DNA of 64,000 bases, from contig JBLDXI010000029.1 in the NCBI GenBank assembly GCA_047495785.1, positions 2,852,001 through 2,916,000 on the forward strand. The letters are read 5' to 3'. This document shows positions 41,234 to 54,257 of the stretch, piece after piece. Under the pieces are notes generated by a model that was not told the DNA's origin, ran no database searches, and saw only the letters and a list, made by a program, of their open reading frames with translations. The DNA is from Lepidodermella squamata. Taxonomy: Eukaryota; Gastrotricha. The position numbers and the translations under genes were made by a program. Positions within the stretch are counted from its first letter, which is position 1. The number at the start of each line of letters is the position of its first letter.

Positions 41234-44200
41234 TTATTGTTCGACGAACGTCTCGCACAAATAGCTATCGAAAACAGCGGCGCAATTTCTGCGGCTGATT
41301 GTGAACTTCGAAATATCATCGTCATCAGGGGTCGTAATACCGCAATTTCCCCCTCCCGAATCAAGCGGCCACCAGAACGGTGCTGTATAATCAGCTAGGA
41401 CGAGGTTTGACCCATCAATCCACTTCCAGCCACTTGGCGACTCGGCAGATGCGATAAGGCCAACCCAGGCATATGCTCCTACAAATATCTGTGCAGATGG
41501 TAGATAGACCTTATTTAAAGGCCCAGCCTGTTCAAACTCGTGGGAAGATTTCAGAGTAGCCAGTTGAGCGTTTTGCTGGGCGCACACAGCCTTAGCCGTG
41601 TCCCAATTTAGGTTCGGCGACCCTAAGAAGAAAACTTTCTTCGCTGTTGTACACTTCTCCTCTGTTGAGAATGTTGCGTTGGGTGGGAATCGCGTTTCGC
41701 CTATTGAACAGCCTTCAGACGCCAATCGACAAGTTACCCCACCAACACTGTTTACGCATCGATAAAACCCAGACTAGAACGACAGATGAAGATTCAGGTA
41801 GATTGAGAAATTTCGATCAAGTACTTACGCCTAGCAAACATGCGTCCAGATTCGGGAATGTTGAAAATTGCTGGGATTCCGAGTTAGCGTTACAACCAGA
41901 ACTCACCGGTCGGCAGGCGATGAAAGCTCGACTATTGGAAGTACTGAAGCAGCTAATGTGGGGAGATAGATATTCAGCTGGAACTAAAATTAGATCAAAA
42001 CCATCAAGTTTCATGTTTCACTTTAAATCTTACCCGATCCATCATTATCTACAAGACGCTCGCAGACAAAGGTAAAGCCGTCGCAAGCCGAAGCGGCCAA
42101 GTAATAGTTGTAATTGCTACCTTCGAAGCTTTTGAAAACGGAACAAATGTTTCCGTTGCTAACGTCTTGCGCGCCAGGTCCCCAGAGATTAAGCGAAGAA
42201 TCAAGAGGCGTGCCATCCAAGACCCATAGCCAATTGGAGTTCTTGAATTGAAGACCCACGAAAGCTGGCATCGTGATTATAGCCAACAGTTTGCGCAGCT
42301 CTTGCAACTCAGCGCGAGACCTCACAGAGGCTAAAACAGCGCCATTCTGGACGCACTGAACGGCAGCTGAAGAGAAGCTACCCGGCGCCGGTCCTGGGGC
42401 TGAGTATATTTTGACCGGATTTTCGCATCGATTCTTCGTCGGAAACGTTATCCGGCTGGGGTAGAGAAAGTCGCCCGATTTACATCCAGCAGTTGCAGCC
42501 CGGCAATTTACTGAACCATCGCTAGCAACGCAGCGAGAATACGATTTCTGTGATATTGAATTAAATTAAATTCATATTCAAATCTGGAAGAATAGGAAAT
42601 AAACTCACGACACTATCCCAAGGACAGCTACCGAAATTGTCGCCGAAAAATAATGAACTGCCGTAGTAGTTTGACTGTAAATTCAACGGAAAATAATAGC
42701 AAATTAGATGATTGAAAAATTGACCATACTTGTTGTAGACCATCAGGGCAAATCTCGTAACAGCTTCTAAAACCGTCCGCATCTTGGCACTGAACAGCAG
42801 GCTGAAGGGGAAACTTGTGAAAAGGAGAAAGAGGTTGTTGATTTGAATCTTACTCCGATCGTACAGAGGTCTTTGTTCGCGAAGGTTGTAGCAGAATAAA
42901 GTAGAGTTTCAACGCTAGAAATGCAACCAGAGCCAGCGGGTCGGCAAGCTACGAATTGACGCGATGCTGAGTTGAAGCACCGAACATGGGGTTGAGGATC
43001 TAGAATCAGAATTTCATCTTAAGATGAATAATGTTAAGGCTATTCTCACCAAGGCTCAAGCTATCAGCCCACTTCTCGCAAGCGTAGCCGGGCTTGATGA
43101 GATTCGGAGCAGACTGTTCACAAGGCGTCGAGGTTTCCATAAGAAATTGCTGTTGGACTGGTTTGAACGCGTAGATAACACACGGCCAGGTGCGACTGGG
43201 CTGGTTAGGGCCCCACTGGTCGGGTAGTGCCTGGAAGAGCGTCCCATCAATCCAGACGTAGTTGCTCCCGCTCGATTGCGAAAGCCCGACCCATGCCGCT
43301 TGCATCGACTGGCTGGACAGCATTTGGCGAAGTCGAGTCTGTTCACTCGGGGTCTTGACGGTAGCGAGAAGCGCACCTAGCTGGCCGCAAACTGTCATCG
43401 CCTCACCGAGATCGACCCCAAGTCCAGGCCGCCGAGCTATGAAGTACTTGGCCACGGAATTGCATTGTTGTTCGCTTGGATAGGTGATTCCACCTGGGTT
43501 ACGCTGTTCACCAGTTTGGCAGGTAGTCGAGTTCGACCGGCAAGTGACGGTCTCGTCTTGAGTAGCAGTCACACAGCGGATGTAACCGAGCTGGAAACAG
43601 AACGATGACAAAATGATCGGTACTGTTTAAAAAAATTTCAGTTCATTTACCGGGATATCATTCAGGCAACTGGCGTGATTTTGTGCGAAGTAAGGCGATG
43701 AAGTGTAAGATCCGACCTAGTAAGCGATAAAATAAGGTCCTATATCGCTCTATTGCGACTCAAAGGCAAACCTGTTGCGAGCCTGTTGGACATGAATCGT
43801 AGCAGCGCCGATCGGTGGAAGTTCGGCACTGAGAAGCTACCTGGTTTAAGATTAGAAATCGAAATTACCCGAAAAATATCAGAAATGTTACCCCGGTAAG
43901 ACATTCGTCCAAGGTTTTGAATATATCCGCCGAATAATCTTGGTTCAGGCCCGAATTCTGGCAGCCAGAACTAGCGAGGCAGCAACCAACAAACCGTCGG
44001 CTCGTTGTATCAAAGCATCGCACGTGAGGTTGCAAATATTCGGGAAGCGGGGCTGAAATTTCAAAATTATTTTCTCCGCTAGTTACAAACACATCTTGAA
44101 ACTAACCCACGCCATCATTTTCATACAATTTTTCACAAACTACGGGGAAATTGCTGTCACAGTTTTCCGCAGCGGCTTGATAAATCGTTGAACCGAATAG

Positions 44201-46290
44201 CTTGTATACCGCACAGAACAAATTAGCAGTGGGCTCTCCAGGCCCCCATTGATCGGGTAACGGCTGGAAAGATGATTCATCCACCCAAGACCAAGCGCTG
44301 TTATTCAAGGTCAAGCCGATATAAGCGGATGTAACTGATTGGGCAGTGAGGACATTGCGAAGTTCCGATTGCTCACCCAGTGTTTTGACGGTTGCGAGTT
44401 GATATGAATTGTCGGAGCACTGTTTCTTAGCATTGAGGAACGAAACGCTGTTAGCGACGTAAACAAACACCTTGACTGGGTTTTCACATCGATCTTGTGA
44501 GGAGAAGGACACCCCAGTTGGGAATTGCGTTTCGTTATCCTTACAACCGTCTGCGTCTTTTCGGCAGAAAACGTTGCCCGAGTTGATGCAGCGTAGGTAA
44601 ACGGGCTGGAAATTTTCCAAAAATTAGAAAATTAAAAAAAATGCCAAAAAAATACCGGTATGTCATTCCAGCATCTCGCATGGTTTTCCTCAAAGTAGGC
44701 CGAAGTAAAATATATCCCAATCTGATAGGAAACATCAAACGTTCAGGGGTATGGATAAAACTTCCAAAAAAACCTGTTGAGATCCATTAGGGCAAGTTTT
44801 GAAGCACCTTTTCCCGAAGAATGTAGCACATTGGACGGCAGACTATGGAAAACATATTTATTCGAATTTGTTTAAGGAGGCACAGGTCCTTACCCCGAGC
44901 ATGCACTCATCAAAGGTAGCAAAGCTTTCAGGTGAATATTCGCGAGTTTCAGTTCCGTTCTTACAGCCTTCACTTACGAGTCGGCAGCCAACAAATTGGC
45001 GACTTGTTGAGCCAAAGCAGCGAACATGCGGTTTGATGTATGCAGGCAGTTGCACTGCAAAACTGACGTAATAAAAAGGTATGTCAACTCAACCTCAAAC
45101 TCACCTATGCCATTGTTATCGATTACATTTTCGCAAGCAAACCCTTCTATCGAAACTCCGGAGCAAAGACTAGCGAACATCTGGTAGGTACCGCTATTTG
45201 ACTTGTAAATCGCGCATGGGTAAGGGCTGTTGGGTTCATCAGGCGCCCATTGGCCTGGAAAAGGCTTGACAACGCCGCCATCTATCCAAAACCAAAGAGT
45301 GGTGAAAGAGCCTAGAAAAGCTCCAACATAGGCTGCTGTGAAAAATTGAGATGCCAACACTCGGGCCAATTCGGATTGCTCGCCTGGTGTTCGAATCAAG
45401 GCTAGTTTTCCAGAGTTATTAGCGCAGTACTCGTTGGCTTGATCGAGATTGAGATTTAGCCTGACGGGCGAGAACCTTTTGAAGACGTTTTCACATCGTT
45501 CGTCGCTTGGAAAAGTCACGCCAGCCGGGTATTGAGCTTCAAGCGACTCGCAGCCTGTTGAATTCGATCGACAAGAGACTGCGCCGTTGTTCAAAACGCA
45601 GCGAATGTAGCCCGGCTGATAAATCAAAATTAAGGAATTTTATAATTTAATTCCGAATTTTGGTAGAATTCAAAGTAAGAAAAGTTAATGGGTTACTTGT
45701 TTCAGGACGTCGGTATAAATCTGGCAAACAGTTGCTGCTACTGACGAGTTGTCACATGGCCAATCGTTCAGGTAGAAATTATCCCCGATGTAGTTGTAGC
45801 GAGCACAATTGCCGTCGCCGCTCGGTTCGCCTGTAGCCCATTGGTAGAACGACGTCGTGTAATTTGTACCATCTACCCAAACCCAATTGTTGGAGACCGA
45901 ATCGAACTTTAGACCGAGCCAAGCTGTTGCAACTTGCAGAGCGAAAAGCTCCTTCCGAAGAGCGGCCTGGTCGTCTTCGGTTTTCACAACAGCGAAATTT
46001 GCGTATTGCTGAGAGCAAAGATTCTTGGCCCCATCCCAAGTGACATTGGATTTCAGGACGACATACATTTTCCGGACGCTGTAATTTGGAGAGTCAGCAA
46101 TGCAAGCGGATTCGCTCTTGTAAGTTCGATCCAGGCTTGGCTTCTCACTAGCAAGGCATCCCGTTTCATTTGATCGGCAGGACACGTCACCGGTCAATGT
46201 AGCCAGACAGCGTAGGAAATGGACAGTCTGCGAAAATTGATTTGAAATATGAAAAAATGAAATAGGGATCAAAAACCTCTTTCGTGTCAT
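41234..46290 (-). repeat. Intragenic tandem repeat of a multi-exon lectin module
   Basis: The lectin modules start at about 46290, 45627, 44620, 43611, 42560 and 41725, so most units are about 0.8-1.05 kb; the first is shorter because it lacks the interleaved small exons. Each full unit has the order Cys-lead plus lectin domain, PHVRCF repeat, CPNG segment, NHARCWND segment. This shows growth of the gene by duplication of whole exon groups. Confidence 0.75.
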
Positions 46291-47480
46291 TCAAACATGC
46301 TGCATGATTTTCAGCAAAAGATACGCCTGCTGCATAAACTTTCCCCTGGAAAATTGAAGGTTCATAGAATTTAAGTTTTTCAGGAAAATTTCGCTACCTC
46401 TTCGGAATTACCAGGGCAAACGTTATAGCAATATGGTTCGTCGTTCGTCGTGCATTGAACTGCTTTCTGAAATTTATTCGAAAATTCAATAAAATAACTC
46501 GGGGTCTAATGGGCGACTTACGCCTTTCAGACAAGTTTGTTTGTCGATGAACTGCCCGTCTGAAAAATCAGTCGTTTCATTGTTTGCCAGACATCCAGTT
46601 GCTGCTAGCTGGCAAGCTGTGAACTGCCGATTAGCCGAATCGAAGCAGCGAATGTGAGGCTTGACTTCATCGGGTACCGTGACTGAAGAAATTGGTATCG
46701 TTAGGTATTGAAAAGCTTTCGAAAAAGGTCCGGCTTACTCATTCCATCGATACATCTCGCCAAGTTCCTCTTACTAGCTCCCTCGGTCTAAATTTGGTGG
46801 CAGAAATTTGAAAGCTTTTGAGATAACCCGAAGACAAACCGTTCCTATTGGACAAGTAATATTCGTGTTGTCACGCGGAACACAGGCAATAAGAGTTTTT
46901 CCAGACATGCATCGTTTGAAGAATTGATTCTGTAGAGAAAAGTAAACATTGTTGGACATTTATTCTCAGGCAATACCGGAAATTCTTCAGCCGCATCTTT
47001 GCAATCTTGAAGGTTGGGACCTAAGAGAGCTCTGCCTCGAAAAACGTTGATCTAAAAATTGACAAAATTAAAATTGGAAAATGCGTAGGCTTTATCCTTC
47101 ACACCTTTATTTCATTTGAAGAGCAAGATAAACCAGCTGGCCGGCAAAACAGCCTTACGGTAGCATATTCGTAGCATAAGACGCCACTCTGTATAGGAAG
47201 GATTTATAATAATCTCCGAAATTACTGAGCTTACCCCTTTTCGACATGAATCGAAGTTAGTTTGGCTCTGTCTCTGTTGAATCAAATTTTGGAATTTTAC
47301 TCACAGCAAAGCTTTATTACCAACCGTGTATTCTGTTAACTCATCGCAGCCGTCAAAAGTGTTGCGACACCTTACAAAATCGCCGTTGTACTGAGAAAAG
47401 CATCGAATCCATTGACATCGACAATTTCCAAGCAAGGCCGCCAAAATTAGCAGCAAAAATACAGCATCTCGGCAAAGCAT
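41234..47480 (-). CDS. Secreted protein with six C-type lectin domains and interleaved Cys-rich repeats
   Basis: A multi-exon gene beginning at ATG 47480 with a signal peptide (MLCRDAVFLLLILAALLGNC) and ending at TAA 41234. Six C-type lectin-like domains lie at about 46240-45690, 45610-45120, 44610-44110, 43600-43050, 42540-42030 and 41725-41234. Each is preceded by a Cys-rich lead of the form YIRC..., CRS, GC and a later C. Between lectin domains are small exons encoding PHVRCF-type repeats, a QC/CPNG segment and an NHARCWND segment, so the repeat unit is several exons long. The lectin fold is shown by WVGL and WIDG motifs and paired cysteines. The sugar-binding EPN triplet is seen only in domain 2; others have EPS, EPT or QPS, and a WND motif is mostly missing. 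Calcium-dependent sugar binding is therefore doubtful for most domains. Exon borders are approximate. Confidence 0.85.
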
Positions 47481-47856
47481 TTTACTATATTTTGATGTGC
47501 TATTCTAAAATTGTATGTGAATGGAGAATTTTTTCATCAGACGTAGGCACGCGTTTCAAATTTCAGGTCACTTTTGGAAAACCAAGTCAAATTTCCATAT
47601 TTTTCAGTAAAAGGAAAATGAGGTTAATCTTGCGCTTCGAATAGCTAAAATTCCTGCGAATCTTGATACAATAAATCACTTTTATTGGAAATATTCATAG
47701 CTCTGTCCTCTTGCATCAAAATTAGCATTCTTCGATACAAGATCAAGGTGTGCTGTCGCTCATCGTTGGCAGGTATTGATGACTAGCGAAATAGTCCATT
47801 TTGCCATTGTTAAAAATCGACATTGGGCTGCTGATCTTTATTATAAATCAATAAAA
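47481..47856. other. Intergenic region
   Basis: A short gap between the lectin gene start and the 3' end of the membrane-protein gene, both on the minus strand. It should hold the lectin promoter. I see no distinct element. Confidence 0.4.
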
Positions 47857-49330
47857 TTAACTTGCTGGATAAGCCAAATTGCAACTTGCTTGTCCTGGGA
47901 CGAAATGCGGCTTGTGATTAATTTCGAACGAATCTTCGGTCAGCGTCGAGCCGTCATCATCCACAATTTCGCCTTCCTCGTCACTTGGCGCCTGCATTGC
48001 ATTGGCGATATTTTCCGCCAGAATTGTACCACTCAGCGAAACTTCGAGGCGCTTTTTCACTGGAACTGGCTCATTCACCTTCCGGCGCTGAGTCGACGCA
48101 TTGCGAAATGCAGTTATACAGAAAAATGTGTAAAGCTATGAAAAATCGGAAAAATTCATCGGAATTCGTAACGGGCTGATCTACTCACATTGCAGAGATT
48201 TCGGACGATCCATAAAATGAAATTGATTACCACGTAAATTTCGAACCAAACCGATCCAGTATGAGCCTGTTTGAAGGTTAAGGTAATTCAGAGAGCTTAG
48301 ATTGGATTCAACTCACCCATAAAGGACCTAGAGTCAGCAATAAGACGAAGAGATAGATCTCGTAAACGTTATCAGCGATTATAACGGCTGGCAACACGAT
48401 TAACGACCACAGCAGGAGAAAGAATACATTTTTCTAGAAAAACGAAAACTTCATTAATTGCCAAACTTCATGAAAGGCCAACTTTTTGAATTGCGATGTA
48501 AAGTCCTATGGATATCACGAGATTTACGCTTGAAAAGATCAGCATAGCCATTGAAGGTGTGACCAATTTTTCTAGAACCAAAAATTATTTGTTTCATGAA
48601 GGTTTGAAGTCATGACGACATACCTTTTTCCTCTTCCTTGAGCAAAGGTTCTTGAGTATCGTGCCCGTCATCGTCCAATTCATCCTCATCATCGTTGCCG
48701 TGTTCCCCCTGCTGTAGGACCTTTCGCTTCGCCTCAAGTATCAACTTCTCGAAAATGCCGGGCAGCTTCGACGTAGTCATCTCCCTTGCAACTTCATTCG
48801 CCTTCTTCCGCCGCAACAGCCAGCTTTTCGCATCAGAGAACGTATGGACAGCCGCTTCGCCATCCTTCTCTTCATGGCCAGCAGACCACAACAATTCGCC
48901 ATGCCGTATAATCTATCGGTAAAGCTTTTACGTTATAACGAAATTCCTTCTAAGAGGCTTTACCTCTCGATATTCGTATCCTAACGACATTCCCTGCGGC
49001 CCGCCGAAGTAATTAGCGTAGTAGATGATTGAAAGACACATCAGGATGTAAAGTACGCTCGAAACCTGATTTTTTAAGAGTTAAGGTGGATTTTTACAAT
49101 TTTATTGTGAATACCATCATGTGAATAGCCGAAGCAATTGAACCGTCGTGGACGCTGTTCCACACGAGGCACCAATCCATTTGAAATTTCCGGAAAAATC
49201 GCCACATCTCATCGTAAAGAGACCCGCGAACGCCTATTCGATGCGAAGAAGACATATCTTGTTTTATCCAGGCGAAAAAAACGAGAAATACTGATGCTGA
49301 ATGACATATAACAGCAAGGGGTGGGTACAT
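47857..49330 (-). CDS. Multi-pass membrane protein of unknown family
   Basis: Seven exons join cleanly: 49330-49115, 49065-48964, 48912-48624, 48571-48483, 48433-48317, 48266-48189 and 48135-47857, giving 389 residues. Hydrophobic segments occur at the N-terminus (MYPPLAVICHSASVFLVFFA), in VSSVLYILMCLSIIYYANYF, MAMLIFSSVNLVISIGLYIA, VFFLLLWSLIVLPAVIIA, IYLFVLLLTLGPLW and VWFEIYVVINFILWIV, so about six membrane spans. A long, charged, probably cytoplasmic loop follows the second span and contains an acidic run (DDEDELDDDGHD) and QEPLLKEEEK, a possible di-leucine sorting signal. The C-terminal tail of about 80 residues is hydrophilic and acidic. I do not recognise the family and assign no function. 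All introns are 49-57 nt or nearly so. Confidence 0.85.
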
Positions 49331-50925
49331 GATTTATTTTTAGCTCAAATCTCATTATTCAAACAATAGGGGCCCTTATTACCGCGTTATTGGCGAAGAA
49401 TAGTCGTGGGTGCTTGAGAAAACTAGAGGGTGCGAGAAAAAAAGTTGAATGGATCGATTGTTTCTGCAGAAGGCAGAAACGGCGCCGCCGACTGCGCGCA
49501 AATTGATGTCATCATCAAAGTCGAAAGTCTTCCGCCTAGCTGGTTGAAATTCGATTTTTTTTATGTGTTTCAGCGCAGTTAATACAAACAGAATTGACAG
49601 CTAAGTGTAATGCACTTTAATGGCATTAATTATTCTAGCGTTGAATTTTGCAGCCTGGGAAGCCATCAAGATGAGCAGGCGGCTTATCCGCTCAACTTGC
49701 CGAGTGAGAGGCGCAGTAAGAACCAAGTCGGAGGAATCACTGCGATACTAATAGCCGGTTGTCTCGGGAGGAAGCAGACGGCATTTTATTATCGTTTTCC
49801 GTTGCGTGAAGTGCGCCGAAATAAATAATAAGGCTACTCCACAATTTTATTTATGCGTACATCAATTTGCGTTCGATTCATACATAGTGTGTGGGTGCCT
49901 GCCTGTAGAGTAAACAACTTAACTCAGACAAAAACGGGGATTAAAAAATATAGAAAAATCGATTTGTATTTAATCTGTTTGTATTATTGAACTTTATTTA
50001 GTCCGGATTAATTGGCTTGGATCCTTTTATTGTTTGTTTACGCTGCAAAACAAAAAACCCGCAATGGACATACACAGTATGATTCATCATTTAGCGCAGT
50101 TTTTTTCCCTTTTTTGGGCTTGAAATGAGTTGAAATGCAAATTAAGCGCGTATAACAATGAATTGAAAAGCTGATTCAACCGTCTGACAAAACGTGAAAA
50201 GGTTTTCAGTGCTAGCGAATGACCAGCTGTTGCCTCTACCTGTTTTCCATGTGAACGAGAATTTGCATTTTTTTGGATTTATACTGTCTAGCTTTTACGG
50301 CTTATGGTAACTGGACAAAATTCTTAGCAGCTTTATGATTTTATTCTCCCATTTTAGCCTGTGGTTTCAGCAGTCGCTCTTTTACTTCTGATAGGGACAT
50401 CGAAAATTAAGCCTAAAAATCCCAGAATTTCCGTCAGTTTTGGCAAAATACATCGGCGGACAGCGGACAGACTTAACAGCAAAAATAACAAAACCAGCAA
50501 AAGCGACAAAACAGCAAATTTCTCATTTTGCGACAAAACAGCCGAAAATTACTGAGTAATCGTGCTTTTGCTGTTTTGTCGCGAAATGAGAAATTTGCTG
50601 TTTTGTCGCGTTCGCTTGTTCTTTGCCGTTTCAGGAATCTTAGAATCCAGAATCATGGAATCTTGAAGCTTACCTGAGTTAGACAGTTTCTGAGCAACTA
50701 GGATCCAACCTTTTCTGGCGTTGAAATAAATATCCCGCTTTATGTGTGTGTTTTTACGAGTCGAACACGTGCAAACACATTGGTATTATAGCGACACCTC
50801 TACTCATAAAATATTAATGACCTACACTGCAGCCACTAGTATCAAGCTTTCCACTACTGAAAATTTGTTTTTATGCCGCATGCATTGTACTAGACAGAGT
50901 TTTAATAGCCAAAGCCACAAAAGTA
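49331..50925. other. Divergent intergenic region
   Basis: About 1.6 kb between a minus-strand gene start (49330) and a plus-strand gene start (50926), so it probably contains both promoters. I see no coding sequence that can be supported. A strong inverted repeat lies at 50503-50609 (listed separately). Confidence 0.5.
50503..50609. repeat. Fold-back repeat of GCGACAAAACAGC words
   Basis: Two 40-bp arms, 50503-50542 and 50570-50609, are inverted copies with one mismatch, separated by 27 bp. Each arm begins and ends with GCGACAAAACAGC or its complement, so the arm is itself a direct repeat around AAATTTCTCATTT. Further copies of ACAGCAAAA lie just to the left. It resembles the word-built arms of the larger elements in this window. 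The element's outer ends could not be fixed. Confidence 0.8.
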
Positions 50926-52537
50926 ATGGACAACGCGCCGCCTAGAAGCAGGCAGCGAAGGGACGCTCTACACCACAGTCTATCTTCTAAATACTTTATC
51001 GAAAAACTGCGAGTGCCAAACTCGCCACATCCATTACTCGCAACAAAATGCGGTTTAAATTCCGTGCCAGCCAAATGGCTAGATGCCCAACGGAAAAACA
51101 GCGTGTCTAGCCTGCCAGGAAGCGTCTTACTCGATAAAATGACAGTGGCTTCGAGGCGTAGGTCGATTTTCGAACTAGTTGCCACCCCTGTTTTGCAGCA
51201 GCTGCATCAATTGAAGGAAGCAGAGGAAAGGCTTGATTACGACGACCCGTTCGATCAAACGTTCGAATCAGCCGAATCTTGGTCTTCGCTTATGAATCAG
51301 GATAACTCGAACATCACTGACCAACAGCATTTGGAGCATCTCCTTGCTCAGGGCATTCCGAAGCATCTCAGAGGAAAAGTATGGCTTTGGCTCCTGAATA
51401 GAGAGCTTACAATAATCGGCCGTAAATCTGCTGTTCCTGCTGTTACGAAAGAAGATTACGATAACCTAGTCAAAACAGCGGATAGCGCCTCAGATTCCTG
51501 TACCCAAATCAAGCTGGACATAGGCCGAACCTTCCCTGGGCATTCGTTTTTCTCCGGTAAGGATTCTGCTGGCCAGATTGGTCTAGGGAATGTTTTGAAG
51601 GCCTATTCCCAGCTTGACAAAGAAGTAGGCTACTGCCAGGGCCTTGCTTTCATCGCCGGGGTCCTGCTCATGCATACAAGTTGCGAATTCTCAGCTTTTG
51701 AACTGATGTTGGGCCTGATGTATGGATTCGGCTATCGGAGCGTTTTTCAGCCTGATATGATCGGTCTTCACAGGAGTCTTTACCAAATTACGAGACTTTT
51801 AGACACCTTGGAGCCAATTCTGTTGTCTCATTTACTTGTTCATCAAGCTCTGCCAGATTTATTTGCTCCACCATGGTTTCTCACGATTTTCGCCAGCAAC
51901 TTCCCACTGCCATTTGTGGTCAGAATTTTCGGTAATTTTATAGCTTTTTTCTGAAGCATTGCTAAAAACTGAAGACTTTTAGATCTGATTTTCTATGGAA
52001 ATTTTGAGATGATTTTTCGCGTCATTTATCTGATGATTTCAATGCATGAAACTACGCTGATGACTGAAGAAGAGGAAGGCCTCGAAAGCATTATGCGGTT
52101 TTTCAAAACCACCCTGCCGGAAAGTAGTGTCGCCCTACTGCCTCCAATTTTCAATAAGGTTTGCCTTAACATTAAAAAATTTAAACTTGTAATCTTCAAT
52201 GCACTTTTTTTAGATCTTCACTTTCGATTTCTCTGTTGAGCTCGATCGATTCGCTGTTGAATACGGCGTGTTCCGTGAAGAGCGGGAAGCCATCGAAGAT
52301 GCTGAACTAGCTTTACATTTTCGCTTCGAAGAAACGCAAAATCCGACCATTCTGCTAAATGGCCACGAGGTCCAAAACGAGCCTAACAACAGCGACCTAG
52401 CGAAACAGCTCAACGAAGCTCGGCTCAATATTGAAGAACTGACTATCCAAGTCCATACGCTGAGAAATTTACTCGCTCAAAAAGACATAGCTATAGAACA
52501 ACTGCGCGAAGAAAACGCACGTTTGTTGCAGAAATAA
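50926..52537 (+). CDS. TBC-domain Rab GTPase-activating protein, TBC1D1/TBC1D4-like
   Basis: It stimulates GTP hydrolysis by Rab proteins in membrane traffic. Exons are 50926-51931, 51983-52158 and 52214-52537, with introns of 51 and 55 nt; the product is 501 residues. The TBC domain spans about residues 140-400 and opens with GIPKHLRGKVWLWLL. Both catalytic fingers are present: the IxxDxxR motif (IKLDIGR, Arg about 201) and YxQ (GYCQG, Gln about 238). PPWFLTIFASNFPLPFVVRIF is typical of the TBC1D1/TBC1D4 group. A C-terminal coiled coil (about 430-500) follows. The N-terminal phosphotyrosine-binding domains of vertebrate TBC1D1/4 are absent here; upstream exons cannot be excluded, but ATG 50926 gives a full open frame. 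The downstream gene begins 163 nt after its stop. Confidence 0.92.
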
Positions 52538-52700
52538 AATTCGATATTGCACCGGCCAAGTGCTTAGGAATTACGCGGTCTTTATTTAGAAACAGCCGCG
52601 AGATATCATCGATTTTAAGGCGGAACAATTAGCCGGTATCTATATCACTAATGCCGTATCGTTGTAGTATGAGGAGTAATGTTAGTTTTAGTACAAAAAA

Positions 52701-54257
52701 ATGCCGAAAAATCACTCCTCAGTACAACCGGTGCTTGAAACCGCCCAAGACCACAGCGTTTGGGTCCCTCAAAATCACCAGGTTCAACGGCAATACAGCT
52801 TGAGTGACTCATTCTCAGTGCATACCGATTCCTCCATCGACCGTTTCGAGCAAGAAAATGGCGTTCGGAAGTTTATGAGAACTAGAAAGTGCTGTCTATG
52901 CCGTATCGTCGCAGTTCTAGTTACCATCGTTGTAATCATGGCAATAGCTGGGATAGCGGCTGGAGCAGTCCTAGCAAGTCAACGGCCACCCTCAGCCAAG
53001 GAAAAATCGGCTGAAGAATCGAAGCTGGCCAGTTTTGACGTTCCTGTCAATGAAATTATGCCTGTTTCGAGCAGGCAATCGAAGCAAGCGAAGAAGCCTA
53101 GTACTCTTGCGCCTGAAACTTTCGACGACTACGGCGAATTCAATGAATCCGATTATATTGATTACGATGATAATACGCTAAATTTCACTGGTTTTTATCA
53201 GTACAAGCTAAACAATCTTCGGAATTCAAACCAAACGCAGAATTGGAAGGAAAGTAACTCAACCCTCAACTTCACATCTGTTGACTCGGATGCCCCTATT
53301 TCGTCGCTACATTCAGCTTTGAAGATCCTCAGTTCAAGGATCGATCGCGTTTTGGCGGGTTCAAACATCTCAACAAACTACGGCAATAAATCCCGGAATT
53401 CTATGGACTCTTCTAATACTACTTCTATCCCATTTGTAGAAGCCCCTGATCCCCTGCATTTTTACAATGATACAACCCATGTTACTGTAACAATGCAAAT
53501 TTCAACTCAAGAACCATTACACTTGCCCACGATTGATTCTGAACCCGAAAATTCGATGCTCGAGGGTGATGCTGTAGGAGAAACCGAAGGGGCCAACAAC
53601 GGATTCATAAATTTTGCTAGTGCTGCGTTTCCGTTTTTCTTCCCCGTGTCAGGAATGCTTCTTCCCGAAGCTTCTTCGAGCGACGATTCTGAAAGCCATG
53701 GTCAAGTCGAATCTGGTCGTTCAAAAGAGATAATTCCCATTTCCAAGGGTCCAATGCTCGAAATGAGTGCATCCGCCCCTCCTTTCCTTCAAATGAGCTA
53801 TCACACAATGTCTAGCTCTCTTAAAGCTGCTCCAGAGGTTACCGAAGCTGTAGCGCAGAGTAAAGAAGTAGAAAACATCGCCAACTGTCTGGGCATGACT
53901 TGTGATCAACTCATGGCCATCGCCATCGATTTAATCAGCAACTACACCGACCAAAAATGTCGGCGTTTTGTATTTTGTGCCAGTCACTTAGAGTCAACAA
54001 CTCCGATCGTAGCATTGGACAAACTCAAACAGCAATGGATTTCGAGCAAAACAAAACTTCATATCAAAGGATTAGGTTTGTATCAACACTTTGAATCATC
54101 GTGAATTTAAGTTTTGAATTTTTCAGATGCGGATGATTTCGCGTATTTGAAGAGCGAAATAGCCAGTGCTGGGAGTAGTTCCATGAATCCTACCTACCTC
54201 ACATGTGTCAAAATGTTAGAAGCACTATTGAAAACTTGCGTGAAAAGCAGAAAATAG
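52701..54257 (+). CDS. Single-pass membrane glycoprotein, unknown family
   Basis: Exons 52701-54075 and 54127-54257 with a 51-nt intron give 501 residues. There is no signal peptide. An N-terminal cytoplasmic part of about 65 residues ends in RTRKCCLCR, whose cysteines could be acylated. One transmembrane helix spans about residues 68-92 (IVAVLVTIVVIMAIAGIAAG), giving a type II topology. The long ectodomain is acidic, Ser/Asn-rich and has many NxS/T sites. It ends in a helical Cys-containing module (CLGMTCDQLMAIAIDLI, a KCRRFVFC pair, and two more Cys after the intron). I do not recognise the family. AATAAA near 54272 follows the stop. It lies between two same-strand genes at 163 and 212 nt. 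Confidence 0.8.
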
